From contig NZ_BMXN01000003.1 of assembly GCF_014651775.1 (NCBI RefSeq), positions 186,001 to 250,000 of the forward strand: 64,000 bases of DNA, written 5' to 3'. The position numbers were made by a program, and so were the translations under genes. Shown here piece after piece: positions 1-11,733 of this stretch. Positions within the stretch are counted from its first letter, which is position 1; each line of letters begins with the position of its first letter. Below the pieces are notes generated by a model. That model was not told the origin of the DNA, did no database searches, and was given only the letters and a program-made list of their open reading frames with translations. Source of the DNA: Vreelandella hamiltonii. Its GTDB lineage: Bacteria > Pseudomonadota > Gammaproteobacteria > Pseudomonadales > Halomonadaceae.

Positions 1-23
1 CGTTTGGCTGGCATCGGCAGGTA

Positions 24-2512
<2,489 letters not shown>

Positions 2513-2607
2513 GTGAACAATCCTGCGAGACGATGAAGGCCCGGCCGACGACACCAGGAGGGCATCTTGACCTGCCCGGCCTGATAACGCACGTGAAATG
2601 GGGCCAC

Positions 2608-2631
2608 AAAAAAACCGGGCGACGCCCGGTT
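2608..2631 (-). terminator. Rho-independent terminator after hflC
   Basis: Reading the minus strand, an 8-bp GC-rich stem (arms 2613-2620 and 2624-2631, core CCGGGC/GCCCGG) with a 3-base loop runs straight into seven T residues (A-run at 2608-2614 on the plus strand). It lies about 75 bases after the hflC stop and about 95 bases before hisZ, so it should separate the hfl transcript from hisZ-purA, at least partly. Confidence 0.85.
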
Positions 2632-2707
2632 GATAAAGTCTACCACGTTTGGAGCCCAGTTGAACCCCGCCGGGCGTATCGCCCAGCGGGAAACGAGCCC
2701 GCTTCGC

Positions 2708-3592
2708 TTACTCGTCGCTGTCCGGCATGGCGCTGCGCAGGTAGCGGAAGAAGTCGCTGTCTGGCTCCAGTACCAGCAGGTTGCCGTCGCCAGAGAAGCT
2801 CTGACGGTAGGCATTCAGGCTACGCCAGAAGGCGAAGAATTCCTGATCCTGGCTGTAAGCCTGGGAGAAGATCGCGGCGGCTTCGGCATCCCCTTCACCA
2901 CGCAGGGTCTCGGAGCGCTCGTTGGCTTGCGCCAGCAAGACCTGACGACGACGGTCGGCGTTGGCGCGAATACGCTCGGCCTCTTCCTGACCCTGGGCAC
3001 GCCACTCGCGCGCTTCACGCTCACGCTCGGAGCGCATCCGCTCGAAAACGGCAGCGGATACGTCTTCCGGCAGGTCGATCCGCTTGATACGAATATCACG
3101 AATCGCCACGCCCAGCTCTTCACGCATCAGCTCGTCGAGTTCGCCGGTAGGCCCGGTCATCAGGTCATCACGGCGCTCGGCGATGATTTCCTGAAGATTG
3201 AGGCGACCAAACTCGTTACGCAGGCTTTCGTCGACTCGGGGCTGAATCAGGCGTACCGCCATCATCTCGTCACCCGCAGTGGCCTCGTAGTAACGGGTGG
3301 GGTTGACCACCTGCCACTTGACGTAGGAGTCGACGATGACCGCTTTCTGCTCGAGGGTCAGATAACGACTGGTATCGGTATCGAGGGTCAGCAGACGCAC
3401 ATCGAACTTGCGCACGGTCTGGGCAATCGGAATCTTGACGTGAAGCCCAGGCTGAATGTTTTCTTCGATGACTTCACCAAAGCGCAGCTTGACGGCACGC
3501 TCGGTCTCATCCACCACGTACAGGCTGTTGCTGGCCAGCCAGGCAACTGCGGCCAGGCCACCCACGATCAGCAGGGAACGGTTATTAATCAT
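2708..3592 (-). CDS. hflC: HflC, modulator of FtsH protease
   Basis: Stomatin/prohibitin-family membrane protein that forms a large periplasmic cage with HflK around the FtsH protease and restrains its action on membrane proteins. The 294-residue product has an N-terminal transmembrane anchor (about residues 6-22) followed by the band-7 domain starting at YVVDETERAVKLRFGEV and a long charged helical stretch with EREREAREWRAQG. The start codon directly abuts the hflK stop (TAA then ATG, no gap), which fits stoichiometric synthesis of the HflKC complex. Confidence 0.95.
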   Translation of the reverse strand: MINNRSLLIVGGLAAVAWLASNSLYVVDETERAVKLRFGEVIEENIQPGLHVKIPIAQTVRKFDVRLLTLDTDTSRYLTLEQKAVIVDSYVKWQVVNPTRYYEATAGDEMMAVRLIQPRVDESLRNEFGRLNLQEIIAERRDDLMTGPTGELDELMREELGVAIRDIRIKRIDLPEDVSAAVFERMRSEREREAREWRAQGQEEAERIRANADRRRQVLLAQANERSETLRGEGDAEAAAIFSQAYSQDQEFFAFWRSLNAYRQSFSGDGNLLVLEPDSDFFRYLRSAMPDSDE

Positions 3593-4873
3593 TTAGCGAC
3601 CCTCCCTGCGAATGGGCGAATTACTGGACGATGACGAAGCACCACCCTGACTGGTACGCAGCGAATCGAGCACGCGCGGGTCGATGGCGTCACTGCTGTT
3701 ACCGCTGCTGTCGCTGCTGCTGGAGCTGCTCGAACCACTGCTGCTTCCACTGCGCATCTGATCCAGCGGCAGGTACATCAAGGGCGCATTGTCGCTGATA
3801 TCCAGCAGCACCTTGGGCGTGTTCCCAAAGACTTCTTCGATGGCATCCAGGTACATACGCTCGCGCATCACTTCCGGTGAGTTCTGGTATTCGGTCAACA
3901 GCGCATTGAAGCGGTTGGCCTGACCCTGTGCTTCGGCAACGACCGATTCACGGTAACCCTGCCCCTGCTCTACCACACGCTGAGCCTGACCTTGTGCAGC
4001 CGGGATGATCGCGTTGGCATAGGCCATACCTTCGTTGATGGTCCGCTGGCGATCTTCGCGGGCACGGATAACGTCATCGAAAGCATCGATCACCGGCGCG
4101 GGCGCCGAGGTGGACTCGATGTTGATCGTCTGCAGACGAATACCGGCACCATAGGCATCCAGATAGGTCTGCAGGCGGCTGGCCACCGAGCTACCGAGAA
4201 TTTCACGACCAGAGGTCAGAATATCGATCATGTCGGTGCCACCCACCACGTGGCGCAGAGCCGAGTCCAGCGCATTCTCGATGGAGAGTGCCGGGTCGCG
4301 CACGTTCAGTACGAAATCACGTGGATTGGCCACCTGATACTGGGCCGAGATTTCGACTTCGACGATGTTTTCGTCTCGGGTCAGCATCGACTGGGTCTGT
4401 GCAACGGAACGAACGCGCGTGACGTTCACCATACGCACATCGTCGATCAGCGGCGGATTCCACTGCAGACCGGGACTGACGATGCCCTGGAACTCACCAA
4501 AGCGCAGCACGACACCACGCTCGGACTGGTCGACCAGATAGAAGCCGGACGCACCCCAGATGGCCAGCGCCACGATCAGCAGCAGCCCGGGCAGTGCAAA
4601 CGAATTGCGCGGCTTGCCGCCGCCCTTGTTGCCACCGCTACCGCCACCGCTCTTCTTGCCGCCGCCCAGCATGCCGTTCAGCTTGTCTTGAAACTTCTTG
4701 AGCGCTTCATCAAGATCGGGAGGCCCCTGATTGTTACCGCCGTTCCCACCATTGCCTCCGCCGTTGTTGCCGCCGTTATTACCACCGCGGTCACCGCCGT
4801 TATTGCTACCACGACGCCCCCCACTGCTCCAGGGGTCGTGCTGGTTGCCACCACCGGGCTCATTCCAGGCCAT
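3593..4873 (-). CDS. hflK: HflK, modulator of FtsH protease
   Basis: Partner of HflC in the FtsH-associated membrane complex. The 426-residue product has a low-complexity Gly/Asn-rich N-terminus (residues about 18-50), a Lys/Gly-rich spacer, one transmembrane helix (about 73-95), a band-7 domain beginning at FYLVDQSERGVVLRFGEF, and a Ser-rich C-terminal tail in which serines make up most of residues 375-390. The glycine-asparagine run is a family trait but looks long here. Start at 4873 gives MAWNEPGGG, typical of HflK. Confidence 0.95.
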   Translation of the reverse strand: MAWNEPGGGNQHDPWSSGGRRGSNNGGDRGGNNGGNNGGGNGGNGGNNQGPPDLDEALKKFQDKLNGMLGGGKKSGGGSGGNKGGGKPRNSFALPGLLLIVALAIWGASGFYLVDQSERGVVLRFGEFQGIVSPGLQWNPPLIDDVRMVNVTRVRSVAQTQSMLTRDENIVEVEISAQYQVANPRDFVLNVRDPALSIENALDSALRHVVGGTDMIDILTSGREILGSSVASRLQTYLDAYGAGIRLQTINIESTSAPAPVIDAFDDVIRAREDRQRTINEGMAYANAIIPAAQGQAQRVVEQGQGYRESVVAEAQGQANRFNALLTEYQNSPEVMRERMYLDAIEEVFGNTPKVLLDISDNAPLMYLPLDQMRSGSSSGSSSSSSSDSSGNSSDAIDPRVLDSLRTSQGGASSSSSNSPIRREGR

Positions 4874-4936
4874 ACTTCGTCTCCACTAAGGTGTTCACCT
4901 GCACCGTACCTTACGCTCAGGCAAGGCCGAGTGCTT

Positions 4937-4957
4937 TTGATATTATTGCTATATCAA
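4937..4957. repeat. Inverted repeat between hflX and hflK
   Basis: A perfect 7-bp inverted repeat, TTGATAT and ATATCAA, separated by 7 bases, lies in the 145-bp gap between the hflX stop and the hflK start. The gap is AT-rich compared with its surroundings. It could be an operator or part of an internal hflKC promoter; no clear sigma-70 pair goes with it. Confidence 0.4.
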
Positions 4958-5018
4958 TCTTGTACCATACTCCCACAACACTGCACCATGGGCAGCTGGG
5001 GAGTCGGCACTTGAAGGG

Positions 5019-6329
5019 CTACCATTCGTCAGATTCGCGTAATGCTTCTGGTAAATAGGTATTGGCGCGCTCGCCCAGCTGCGCCATCAGCTGGTTGAAA
5101 TCACGCCGCGGCAGGCGCACGTCCAGCACGGAGCGCCCCTGCTCGTCGAAACTCTCTTCGCGGACGGCATTCAGCTCATGCAGGCCAGCGCGCAGCCTGC
5201 CCTGCTCTGGCGCCAGGGTCAGCGAGAAACCGATCACGTCATTGGCCAGACGCTCTGACAGCGCTTCGTGCAACAGTTCCAGACCCTGCCCCTGCTGAGC
5301 AGATAGCCATACCACGCTCGGCACGCCGTGACCGTCGTACTCGATGCGCGGTGCGCTATCCAGCTTGTCGATCTTGTTCATGACCTTGAGCACCGGCACG
5401 CTGTCGGCACCAATTTCCTTGAGCACCTCGTCCACCTGCGCCACGTTCAATTCGCGGTCCGGGTCGGCGGCGTCGATGACGTGGACCAGCAACGTGGCTT
5501 CGGAAGCCTCTTGCAGGGTCGCCTGGAACGCCTCCACCAGCTTGTGCGGCAGGTGACGGATGAAACCTACGGTATCGGCCAGCACGACGGGGCCGACATC
5601 TTCTATTTCCAACCGTCTGAGCGTCGGATCCAGCGTCGCGAACAGCTGATCGGCGGCATAGACTTCAGCGCTGGTCAGCGCGTTGAATAGCGTCGACTTG
5701 CCAGCGTTGGTGTACCCCACCAGCGATACGCTGTGGATCTCGGCTCTGGCCCGAGCGCGGCGATTCTGCTCGCGCTGGCTGCGCACCTTGTCCAGACGCT
5801 TGTGGATGGACTTGATGCGGGCACGCAGCAATCGCCGATCGGTCTCCAGCTGTGTTTCGCCGGGACCGCGCAGGCCAATGCCGCCTTTTTGCCGCTCAAG
5901 GTGGGTCCATCCACGAATCAGACGGGTAGACATGTATTCGAGCTGGGCAAGCTCGACTTGCAGCTTGCCCTCATGAGTTCGTGCCCGCTGCGCAAAAATA
6001 TCGAGAATCAGACCGGTGCGATCCAAGACACGACACTTGAGTTCCTTCTCAAGATTACGCTGCTGGGAAGGGCTTAAACTGTGGTTGAAGATCACCAGTT
6101 CCGCTTCATGGGCTGCGAGCATCGCCCGCAGCTCCTCCAGCTTCCCGCTCCCGATGAACGTTCGGGAATCGGGTCGCTGGCGGCTAGCTGTGAGCAACGT
6201 CGCGGGCTCTGCACCGGCAGAGCGCACAAGCTCCAAGAACTCACCCGGGTCTTCTCGTGCCTGCTCATCATAGAAATCTACGTGAACAAGGACTGCCGTT
6301 TCACCGGCTTCAGGGCGTTCAAAAAACAA
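5019..6329 (-). CDS. hflX: GTPase HflX
   Basis: Ribosome-associated GTPase that splits stalled 70S ribosomes, especially under heat stress. The 436-residue product has the N-terminal HflX domain with a glycine-rich loop (GLRGPGETQLE near residue 152), then the G domain: P-loop GYTNAGKST near residue 204, DTVGF (G3) near 252 and NKID (G4) near 318. Start MFFERPEAGE is typical of proteobacterial HflX. It lies 36 bases downstream of hfq in the conserved hfq-hflX-hflKC order. Confidence 0.95.
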   Translation of the reverse strand: MFFERPEAGETAVLVHVDFYDEQAREDPGEFLELVRSAGAEPATLLTASRQRPDSRTFIGSGKLEELRAMLAAHEAELVIFNHSLSPSQQRNLEKELKCRVLDRTGLILDIFAQRARTHEGKLQVELAQLEYMSTRLIRGWTHLERQKGGIGLRGPGETQLETDRRLLRARIKSIHKRLDKVRSQREQNRRARARAEIHSVSLVGYTNAGKSTLFNALTSAEVYAADQLFATLDPTLRRLEIEDVGPVVLADTVGFIRHLPHKLVEAFQATLQEASEATLLVHVIDAADPDRELNVAQVDEVLKEIGADSVPVLKVMNKIDKLDSAPRIEYDGHGVPSVVWLSAQQGQGLELLHEALSERLANDVIGFSLTLAPEQGRLRAGLHELNAVREESFDEQGRSVLDVRLPRRDFNQLMAQLGERANTYLPEALRESDEW

Positions 6330-6365
6330 TCAATACCTCGTGGACTCTCTTGCCATCCAGCCGTC

Positions 6366-6614
6366 TCAGATGTCAGCGTCAGCCGCTGAGGGATCCTGTG
6401 CTGGCAGGCGCACATTGCGCGAGGGCACGACGGTGGAAATGGCGTGTTTGTAAACCATCTGACTGACGGTATTGCGCAACAAGATGACAAACTGGTCAAA
6501 CGATTCAATCTGGCCCTGCAGCTTAATGCCGTTTACCAGGAAAATAGAGACCGGAATGCGCTCCTTGCGCAAAATATTCAGGTACGGGTCTTGAAGGGAC
6601 TGCCCTTTGGACAT
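6366..6614 (-). CDS. hfq: RNA chaperone Hfq
   Basis: Hexameric Sm-like RNA chaperone that pairs small regulatory RNAs with mRNAs. The 82-residue product starts [13 protein letters not shown] and carries the Sm1 and Sm2 regions ([23 protein letters not shown]), including the conserved Gln8, Phe42-type and YKHA residues of the RNA-binding faces. The acidic C-terminus (PSAADADI) is short, as in Pseudomonas. A good ribosome binding site (GGGAGAG) precedes the start, and the 163-bp upstream gap contains a 14-bp tandem duplication. Confidence 0.97.
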   Translation of the reverse strand: MSKGQSLQDPYLNILRKERIPVSIFLVNGIKLQGQIESFDQFVILLRNTVSQMVYKHAISTVVPSRNVRLPAQDPSAADADI

Positions 6615-6726
6615 GTTGCTCTCCCTAAACTGTCGTTGGGGTTGGTTATCAAATGGCGCGCCCTACTGGTGCTGCGCCGCAATCTTGTTGCCCGAAAGGC
6701 CTAGTGTCGATTCGAGCGCCAAAGGC

Positions 6727-6754
6727 CACTCTAAAACACTCACTCTAAAACACT
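6727..6754. repeat. Perfect 14-bp tandem duplication upstream of hfq
   Basis: The unit CACTCTAAAACACT occurs twice back to back (6727-6740 and 6741-6754) in the gap between miaA and hfq. It lies 113-140 bases upstream of the hfq start, where an hfq promoter or 5' leader would be expected. Confidence 0.85.
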
Positions 6755-6777
6755 TGTTACGAAATCACTATCTTACG

Positions 6778-7716
6778 CTAAGCACCGCTTTCACGCACGA
6801 ATTTCAGCAGCTTATCCAGCGTATCCGGCTGCTGCGTATCTATCCAGCGCAGCGCTGACCAGCTACGCAGCCACGTCAGCTGCCGCTTGGCCAGTTGACG
6901 TGTAGCGATCACTCCCCGGGACACCAGCTCGTCCCGGTCATACTCACCATCCAGATATTCCCATACTTGACGGTAGCCAACACTTTTCATCGAGGGCAAG
7001 CCAGCATGAATATCTTTACGCTTTTTGAGGGCGGCGACCTCATCAATCAAGCCCTCATCCAGCATGGCGTCAAATCGCTGGGCAATACGCCGGTGCAATA
7101 CCGAGCGATCGAGCGGTGACAAGGCTATCGACAGCACCCGCCAGGGAAAGGTTTCCGCTTCCTGCTCAGCCCACAGTTCACTCATCGGCCTGCCACTGGC
7201 ATGGAACACTTCCAGAGCACGCATCAGCCGCTGCGGGTCGTTGGGGTGAATGCGCGCCGCCGAGACCGGATCCACGCTGGCCAGTTCGCGATGCAGCGCT
7301 GCCAGCCCTTGCTCTGCCTGCATGGCCGCCAGCCGCTCACGAATGAGTGGGTCTGCGGCGGGCAGATTGGCCACCCCTTCCACCAGGCGCTTGAAGTAGA
7401 GCATGGTACCGCCCACCAACAGGGGGACTTTGCCTGCCGCGCTGATTTGCCGCATCTCGCGCAGCGCATCTTCACGAAAATCAGCGGCGGAATAGGGGTC
7501 TGCCGGGTCCCGCAGGTCGATCAGTCGATGGGGGGCGCGGGCCAGCTCGGCAGCACTCGGTTTGGCGCTGCCGACATCCATGCCACGGTACACCATGGCC
7601 GAATCGACGCTGATCAGTTCGTGCCCCAGGGTTTCGTGCAGCGCAATGGCCGCATCGGTCTTGCCTGCCGCGGTAGGCCCCATCAAGAAAATCGCCAAAG
7701 GGCGCTGGTCAACCAT
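6778..7716 (-). CDS. miaA: tRNA dimethylallyltransferase
   Basis: MiaA adds a dimethylallyl group to A37 of tRNAs that read codons starting with U, the first step towards ms2i6A. The 312-residue product has the P-loop [12 protein letters not shown] near residue 12, the substrate segment [19 protein letters not shown], and [12 protein letters not shown], all typical. The ATG at 7716 ([10 protein letters not shown]) is preferred over a GTG 18 bases upstream, which lacks a ribosome binding site. It lies 47 bases after the mutL stop in the classical mutL-miaA-hfq order. Confidence 0.95.
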   Translation of the reverse strand: MVDQRPLAIFLMGPTAAGKTDAAIALHETLGHELISVDSAMVYRGMDVGSAKPSAAELARAPHRLIDLRDPADPYSAADFREDALREMRQISAAGKVPLLVGGTMLYFKRLVEGVANLPAADPLIRERLAAMQAEQGLAALHRELASVDPVSAARIHPNDPQRLMRALEVFHASGRPMSELWAEQEAETFPWRVLSIALSPLDRSVLHRRIAQRFDAMLDEGLIDEVAALKKRKDIHAGLPSMKSVGYRQVWEYLDGEYDRDELVSRGVIATRQLAKRQLTWLRSWSALRWIDTQQPDTLDKLLKFVRESGA

Positions 7717-7763
7717 CGGTCTGGCCTGCTTCACGGAATAGGTTCATAGGGGGTGTCTCAAGG

Positions 7764-9683
7764 CTACTGGCCACGCAAGAACAGACGATCGAGCGCCTTC
7801 ATGTTCATTTGCGTCCAGGTGGGGCGACCATGGTTACACTGGTCGCTACGCTCGGTGCGCTCCATGTCGCGCAGCAGCGCATTCATTTCATCCAGGGTCA
7901 GGCGGCGATTGGCGCGCACGCTGCCATGGCAAGCCATGGTGGAGAGCAGCTCGTGAATGCGCGCCTCTACCTGATGGGTGCGGCCAAAGCGCGACAGCTC
8001 CTCCAGCATTTCACGCACCAGTGCCTCGGGGTCTGCCTGGGCCAGCAGGGCTGGCAACTGGCGAACCAGCAGCGTTTCCGGCCCTGCCACGTCCAGCTCG
8101 ATACCTAGCTGCGCAATGGCCTCGCGCTCGCTTTCGGCCGTCGCCACTTCGCTGCGGCTGGCGGCCAGCGACACCGGCACCAGCAGCGGCTGAGCATCGA
8201 TCCCCTGCGCGGCAGACCACTGCTGCTTCATGCGCTCATAGACGATACGCTCATGGGCCGCATGCATATCCACCAGCACCAGCCCCTGGGCGTTCTGAGC
8301 CAGAATATAAACACCATGCAGCTGACCCAGCGCGAATCCGAGCGGCGGTGCGGCCGTGGCATCCTCCTGGGGCATGACGGGCGGCGCCTCGCGCACCTGA
8401 TGGGCTTCAGGCATCGTGGCCGTTGGCGGGCTGGGCTGAGGCGTCAGCAGCGTCTCTTCATGGTCGGGGTGAAGCGCCTGATAGCCCTGCATGAACCGCC
8501 GCACCCGCTCGGCTCCTGGGTGGCGACCCTCACTCTCCGCCAACGCCATGCCCTGCTGCTGCCAGCGTGGCGCCGGGGCCGCAGGCGGCTCGGCATCAGA
8601 CGTAATCGACTCGGCTTGCGGGGCTTGGTCAACCTCGGGCTCGGCACCTTCACTGGGCCGAGACACCGCCAGGCAGTGATGCAGGCTGGAGTAGAGAAAA
8701 TCGTGCACCATGCGCCCATCGCGAAAGCGCACTTCATGCTTGGTGGGGTGAACGTTGACGTCGACCACGTCCGGGTCCAGCTCCAGGTAGAGCACGAAGA
8801 CCGGATGCCGACCGTTGTAGAGCACGTCTCGGTAGGCCTGACGCACCGCGTGGGCCACCAGCCGGTCGCGCACGACGCGCCCATTGACGAAGAAGTACTG
8901 CTGGTCCGCCTGGGAGCGCGAGTGCGTCGGCAGGCCCACCCAGCCACTGAGCCTTAGCCCACCGGCTTCCCGCTCGATGTAGCGGGCATGCTCGATGAAG
9001 TTCTTGCCCAGCAGCGAAGCGATGCGCCGCTCTCGCGCGGCGGCGGTATCGCCGGGCGGCAGTTGATGCACCACTTTCTGATTATGGCGCAGCACCCAGC
9101 CAATATCGTAACGCGACAAGGCCTGGCGGCGGAACGCTTCTTCCACATGGGCGAATTCGGTCTTCTCGGTGCGCAGGAACTTGCGTCTGGCTGGCGTATT
9201 GAAGAACAAATCACGCACCGCCACGCTGGTGCCACGCGGGTGCGGCGCAGGCGTCACTTTGGCCTCCATGCCACGCCCTTCCGCCACTACCCGCCACCCT
9301 TGGCGGGGATCGTCTTCAGCATTGGATACCAGCTCCAACCGGGAGACCGAGCTGATGGAGGCCAGCGCCTCCCCACGAAACCCCAGCGAACTGACGCCTT
9401 CGAGATCTTCCAGGCTGGTGATCTTGCTGGTGGCATGACGCGCCAGGGCCAGCGGCAGGTCCTGCTCGCCGATACCGATGCCGTCGTCGCGGATCTTGAT
9501 CAAACGGGCGCCGCCCTGCTCGATATCCACCTCGATGCGCTGGCTGCCCGCATCGATGGCGTTTTCGATCAACTCCTTGGCCACCGACGAAGGCCGCTCG
9601 ACTACTTCTCCGGCCGCAATCTGGTTCGCCAGACGGGGGTCCAGTACCTGTATCCGCCCAGCGGCAGAAGTCAATTCAGCCAA
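7764..9683 (-). CDS. mutL: DNA mismatch repair protein MutL
   Basis: ATPase that links mismatch recognition by MutS to strand processing. The 639-residue product shows the GHKL ATPase motifs ENAIDAGS (about residue 40), DDGIG (about 66) and GFRGEAL (about 103), a proline/acidic linker (about 340-430), and a C-terminal dimerisation domain. No DQHA(X)2E(X)4E endonuclease motif is seen; the equivalent region reads [12 protein letters not shown], so this is close to but should be compared with endonuclease-type MutL. The only start that fits the family is a TTG at 9683, preceded by GGTGAAGG. Confidence 0.95.
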   Translation of the reverse strand: MAELTSAAGRIQVLDPRLANQIAAGEVVERPSSVAKELIENAIDAGSQRIEVDIEQGGARLIKIRDDGIGIGEQDLPLALARHATSKITSLEDLEGVSSLGFRGEALASISSVSRLELVSNAEDDPRQGWRVVAEGRGMEAKVTPAPHPRGTSVAVRDLFFNTPARRKFLRTEKTEFAHVEEAFRRQALSRYDIGWVLRHNQKVVHQLPPGDTAAARERRIASLLGKNFIEHARYIEREAGGLRLSGWVGLPTHSRSQADQQYFFVNGRVVRDRLVAHAVRQAYRDVLYNGRHPVFVLYLELDPDVVDVNVHPTKHEVRFRDGRMVHDFLYSSLHHCLAVSRPSEGAEPEVDQAPQAESITSDAEPPAAPAPRWQQQGMALAESEGRHPGAERVRRFMQGYQALHPDHEETLLTPQPSPPTATMPEAHQVREAPPVMPQEDATAAPPLGFALGQLHGVYILAQNAQGLVLVDMHAAHERIVYERMKQQWSAAQGIDAQPLLVPVSLAASRSEVATAESEREAIAQLGIELDVAGPETLLVRQLPALLAQADPEALVREMLEELSRFGRTHQVEARIHELLSTMACHGSVRANRRLTLDEMNALLRDMERTERSDQCNHGRPTWTQMNMKALDRLFLRGQ

Positions 9684-9752
9684 CCTTCACCTCACCTGTT
9701 TCCGTTGCTTCGTTTCCATAGCGCCGTTGTCTCGGCCTGCTCGTCATCCGTT

Positions 9753-11228
9753 TCAAGAGCTGGGAATGCGCAGCACCTGACCCACACGAATCACGTCGCC
9801 GTTCAGGTCATTGGCCTGCTTGAGCTGGTTCACCGGCACGCCGTGGCGAATCGCGATGGCCGACAAGGTATCGCCAGACTGGATACGGTATTCGTTGCCC
9901 GTGGGGCGGCGCTGATTGTCGCGCTGCCAGGCCAGCAGGCTGGCCGGTGGCGGGTTGCTCTGAAAATGCTCGCGCAGGCCGCTGAAAATCGCCGTCGACA
10001 GGCCTTGCTGATGCACCGGGTCGCGTAGCCGTCGCTCTTCGTCGGGATTGGAAATGAAGCCCACCTCGATCAGCAGCGACGGAATGTCCGGCGACTTGAG
10101 CACCATGAAACCAGCCTGTTCCACGCGACTCTTGTGGAGGCGGTTCACCCGACCCAACTGCTCCAGCACCTGCCCACCGATGGAGAGCGAGTCGTTGAGC
10201 GTGGCCGTCATGGTCAGGTCGAGCAGTACGCCACGCAGCACCTGGTCCTTGTCTCGCAGCGACAGACTGCCGTCGACACCGCCTATCAGGTCAGCGCGGT
10301 TTTCGCTGTCGGCCAGCCACTGAGCGGTTTCCGAGGTGGCACCCCGCTGGGAGAGCGCATACACCGAGCTGCCTTGCGGCCGGGGGCTGGTGAAGGCATC
10401 CGCATGGATGGAGACGAAGAAATCGGCTTTCTGCTCTCGAGCCAGCTGGGTACGCTGGCGCAGGCCAAGATAGTAGTCACCGTCACGAATCAGCACGGCC
10501 TTGAAGCCTTCGGTTCGATTGACATCGGCGGCCAGGCGACGGGCTATCTCCAGCACCACGTCCTTCTCCCGAGTACCGGCAGGCCCGATGGCACCAGGGT
10601 CTTCCCCTCCGTGCCCGGCATCGATGGCGATGATGATGTCGCGGCGCGGGTGGGGCTGCGCAGGCTGAACCTCCACCGGCTGGGTGGGTGCTTCTGGCAC
10701 ATCGGCCACCGCACTGGGCACATCTGCCTGCTGGGCCTGGGCACTACGCTGCGCCATGATCTCCTGGTCGCGGATCATCGCCTCGATGGGGTCGATGGGG
10801 TTTTCGACGGCACTTTCACCGGGGTACTCCAGATCCACCACCAGCCGATGACCGTACTGGTCGTTGGGCGGCAGGGTAAAATGACGCGGGGAAATATCGC
10901 GATTGAGCTCCAGCACCACGCGCAGGCCGCCACCATCTCGGGAGCCCGTGCGCACGGCGGAAATCGCGCTGCCCTCCAGGGGCAGCGTCGAGACATCGGT
11001 ATCGAGCTGGCTGTCGTCGAGGTCGATGACCAGCCGCGCCGGATTGTCCAGGGTAAACACATTGGCCTGCGCGGCGGCGGTCAAATCGAACACCAGCCGC
11101 GCATGATCGGGGGCCGCCCACAGGCGCATGCTCTCGATGGTCGCTGCCTGCAACGATGCACTACTCATCAAGAGCAGCGCGCACCCGGTGGCCAACCTGC
11201 CTGCCCAGGCAACCAATGACTGTCTCAT
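9753..11228 (-). CDS. amiB: N-acetylmuramoyl-L-alanine amidase, AmiB type
   Basis: Periplasmic zinc amidase that cuts peptide stems from peptidoglycan during daughter-cell separation. The 491-residue product has an export signal (about residues 1-28), an AMIN domain (about 30-150) that targets the septum, an Amidase_3 domain beginning IAIDAGHGGEDPGAIG with catalytic Glu/His residues, and a C-terminal LysM domain (IQSGDTLSAIAIRHGV). The ATG at 11228 overlaps the tsaE stop (ATGA), which decides the start over two in-frame codons upstream. Confidence 0.95.
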   Translation of the reverse strand: MRQSLVAWAGRLATGCALLLMSSASLQAATIESMRLWAAPDHARLVFDLTAAAQANVFTLDNPARLVIDLDDSQLDTDVSTLPLEGSAISAVRTGSRDGGGLRVVLELNRDISPRHFTLPPNDQYGHRLVVDLEYPGESAVENPIDPIEAMIRDQEIMAQRSAQAQQADVPSAVADVPEAPTQPVEVQPAQPHPRRDIIIAIDAGHGGEDPGAIGPAGTREKDVVLEIARRLAADVNRTEGFKAVLIRDGDYYLGLRQRTQLAREQKADFFVSIHADAFTSPRPQGSSVYALSQRGATSETAQWLADSENRADLIGGVDGSLSLRDKDQVLRGVLLDLTMTATLNDSLSIGGQVLEQLGRVNRLHKSRVEQAGFMVLKSPDIPSLLIEVGFISNPDEERRLRDPVHQQGLSTAIFSGLREHFQSNPPPASLLAWQRDNQRRPTGNEYRIQSGDTLSAIAIRHGVPVNQLKQANDLNGDVIRVGQVLRIPSS

Positions 11229-11722
11229 GTCCATTGAACCACACCACACTCCTGTTGCTGTTCAGCCGCCAGCGTTTCGAGCTGAGCCAACACCGCAACT
11301 CCATGCGGCGTCTCGGCACTTAATGACAGCAGGCGGCCGGGTGACGCCACCTGCAAGCGTATCCACAGATCGGGCGCGGGCAGCCAACCAGCGCCCTGGC
11401 TGGGCCACTCCACCAGGCACAAGGCCTGGTCGGACAGCACCTCTCGGCCGCCGATGAACTCCAGCTCTTCCGGGTCGGCAAGGCGGTAAAGATCCAGGTG
11501 ATAAATCCGCTGCTCGCCTAGCTCGTAGGGCTCCACCAGGGTATACGTGGGACTTTTGACCGCCCCCTGATAACCATAGGCACGCAAGATGCCTCGCGTC
11601 AGCGTCGTCTTGCCTGCCCCCAGGTCGCCTTCGAGATACACTCGCCCGCGACCTTCCAGCGCCTTGCCCAACGCTTCTCCAAAGGCAACGTGGGCCATTT
11701 CGTCACTTGATTGCACCTGCAT
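11225..11722 (-). CDS. tsaE: tRNA threonylcarbamoyladenosine synthesis ATPase TsaE
   Basis: ATPase partner of TsaB and TsaD in forming t6A37 on tRNAs that read ANN codons. The 165-residue product has the Walker A loop GDLGAGKTTLTRG near residue 35, SPTYTL near 62 and HLDLYRL near 77, all hallmark TsaE motifs. I use the ATG at 11722, which has AAGG at proper spacing; a GTG at 11737 would instead overlap the nnr stop. It forms a tight minus-strand group with nnr and amiB. Confidence 0.94.
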   Translation of the reverse strand: MQVQSSDEMAHVAFGEALGKALEGRGRVYLEGDLGAGKTTLTRGILRAYGYQGAVKSPTYTLVEPYELGEQRIYHLDLYRLADPEELEFIGGREVLSDQALCLVEWPSQGAGWLPAPDLWIRLQVASPGRLLSLSAETPHGVAVLAQLETLAAEQQQECGVVQWT

Positions 11723-11733
11723 GTGGGCTGCCT

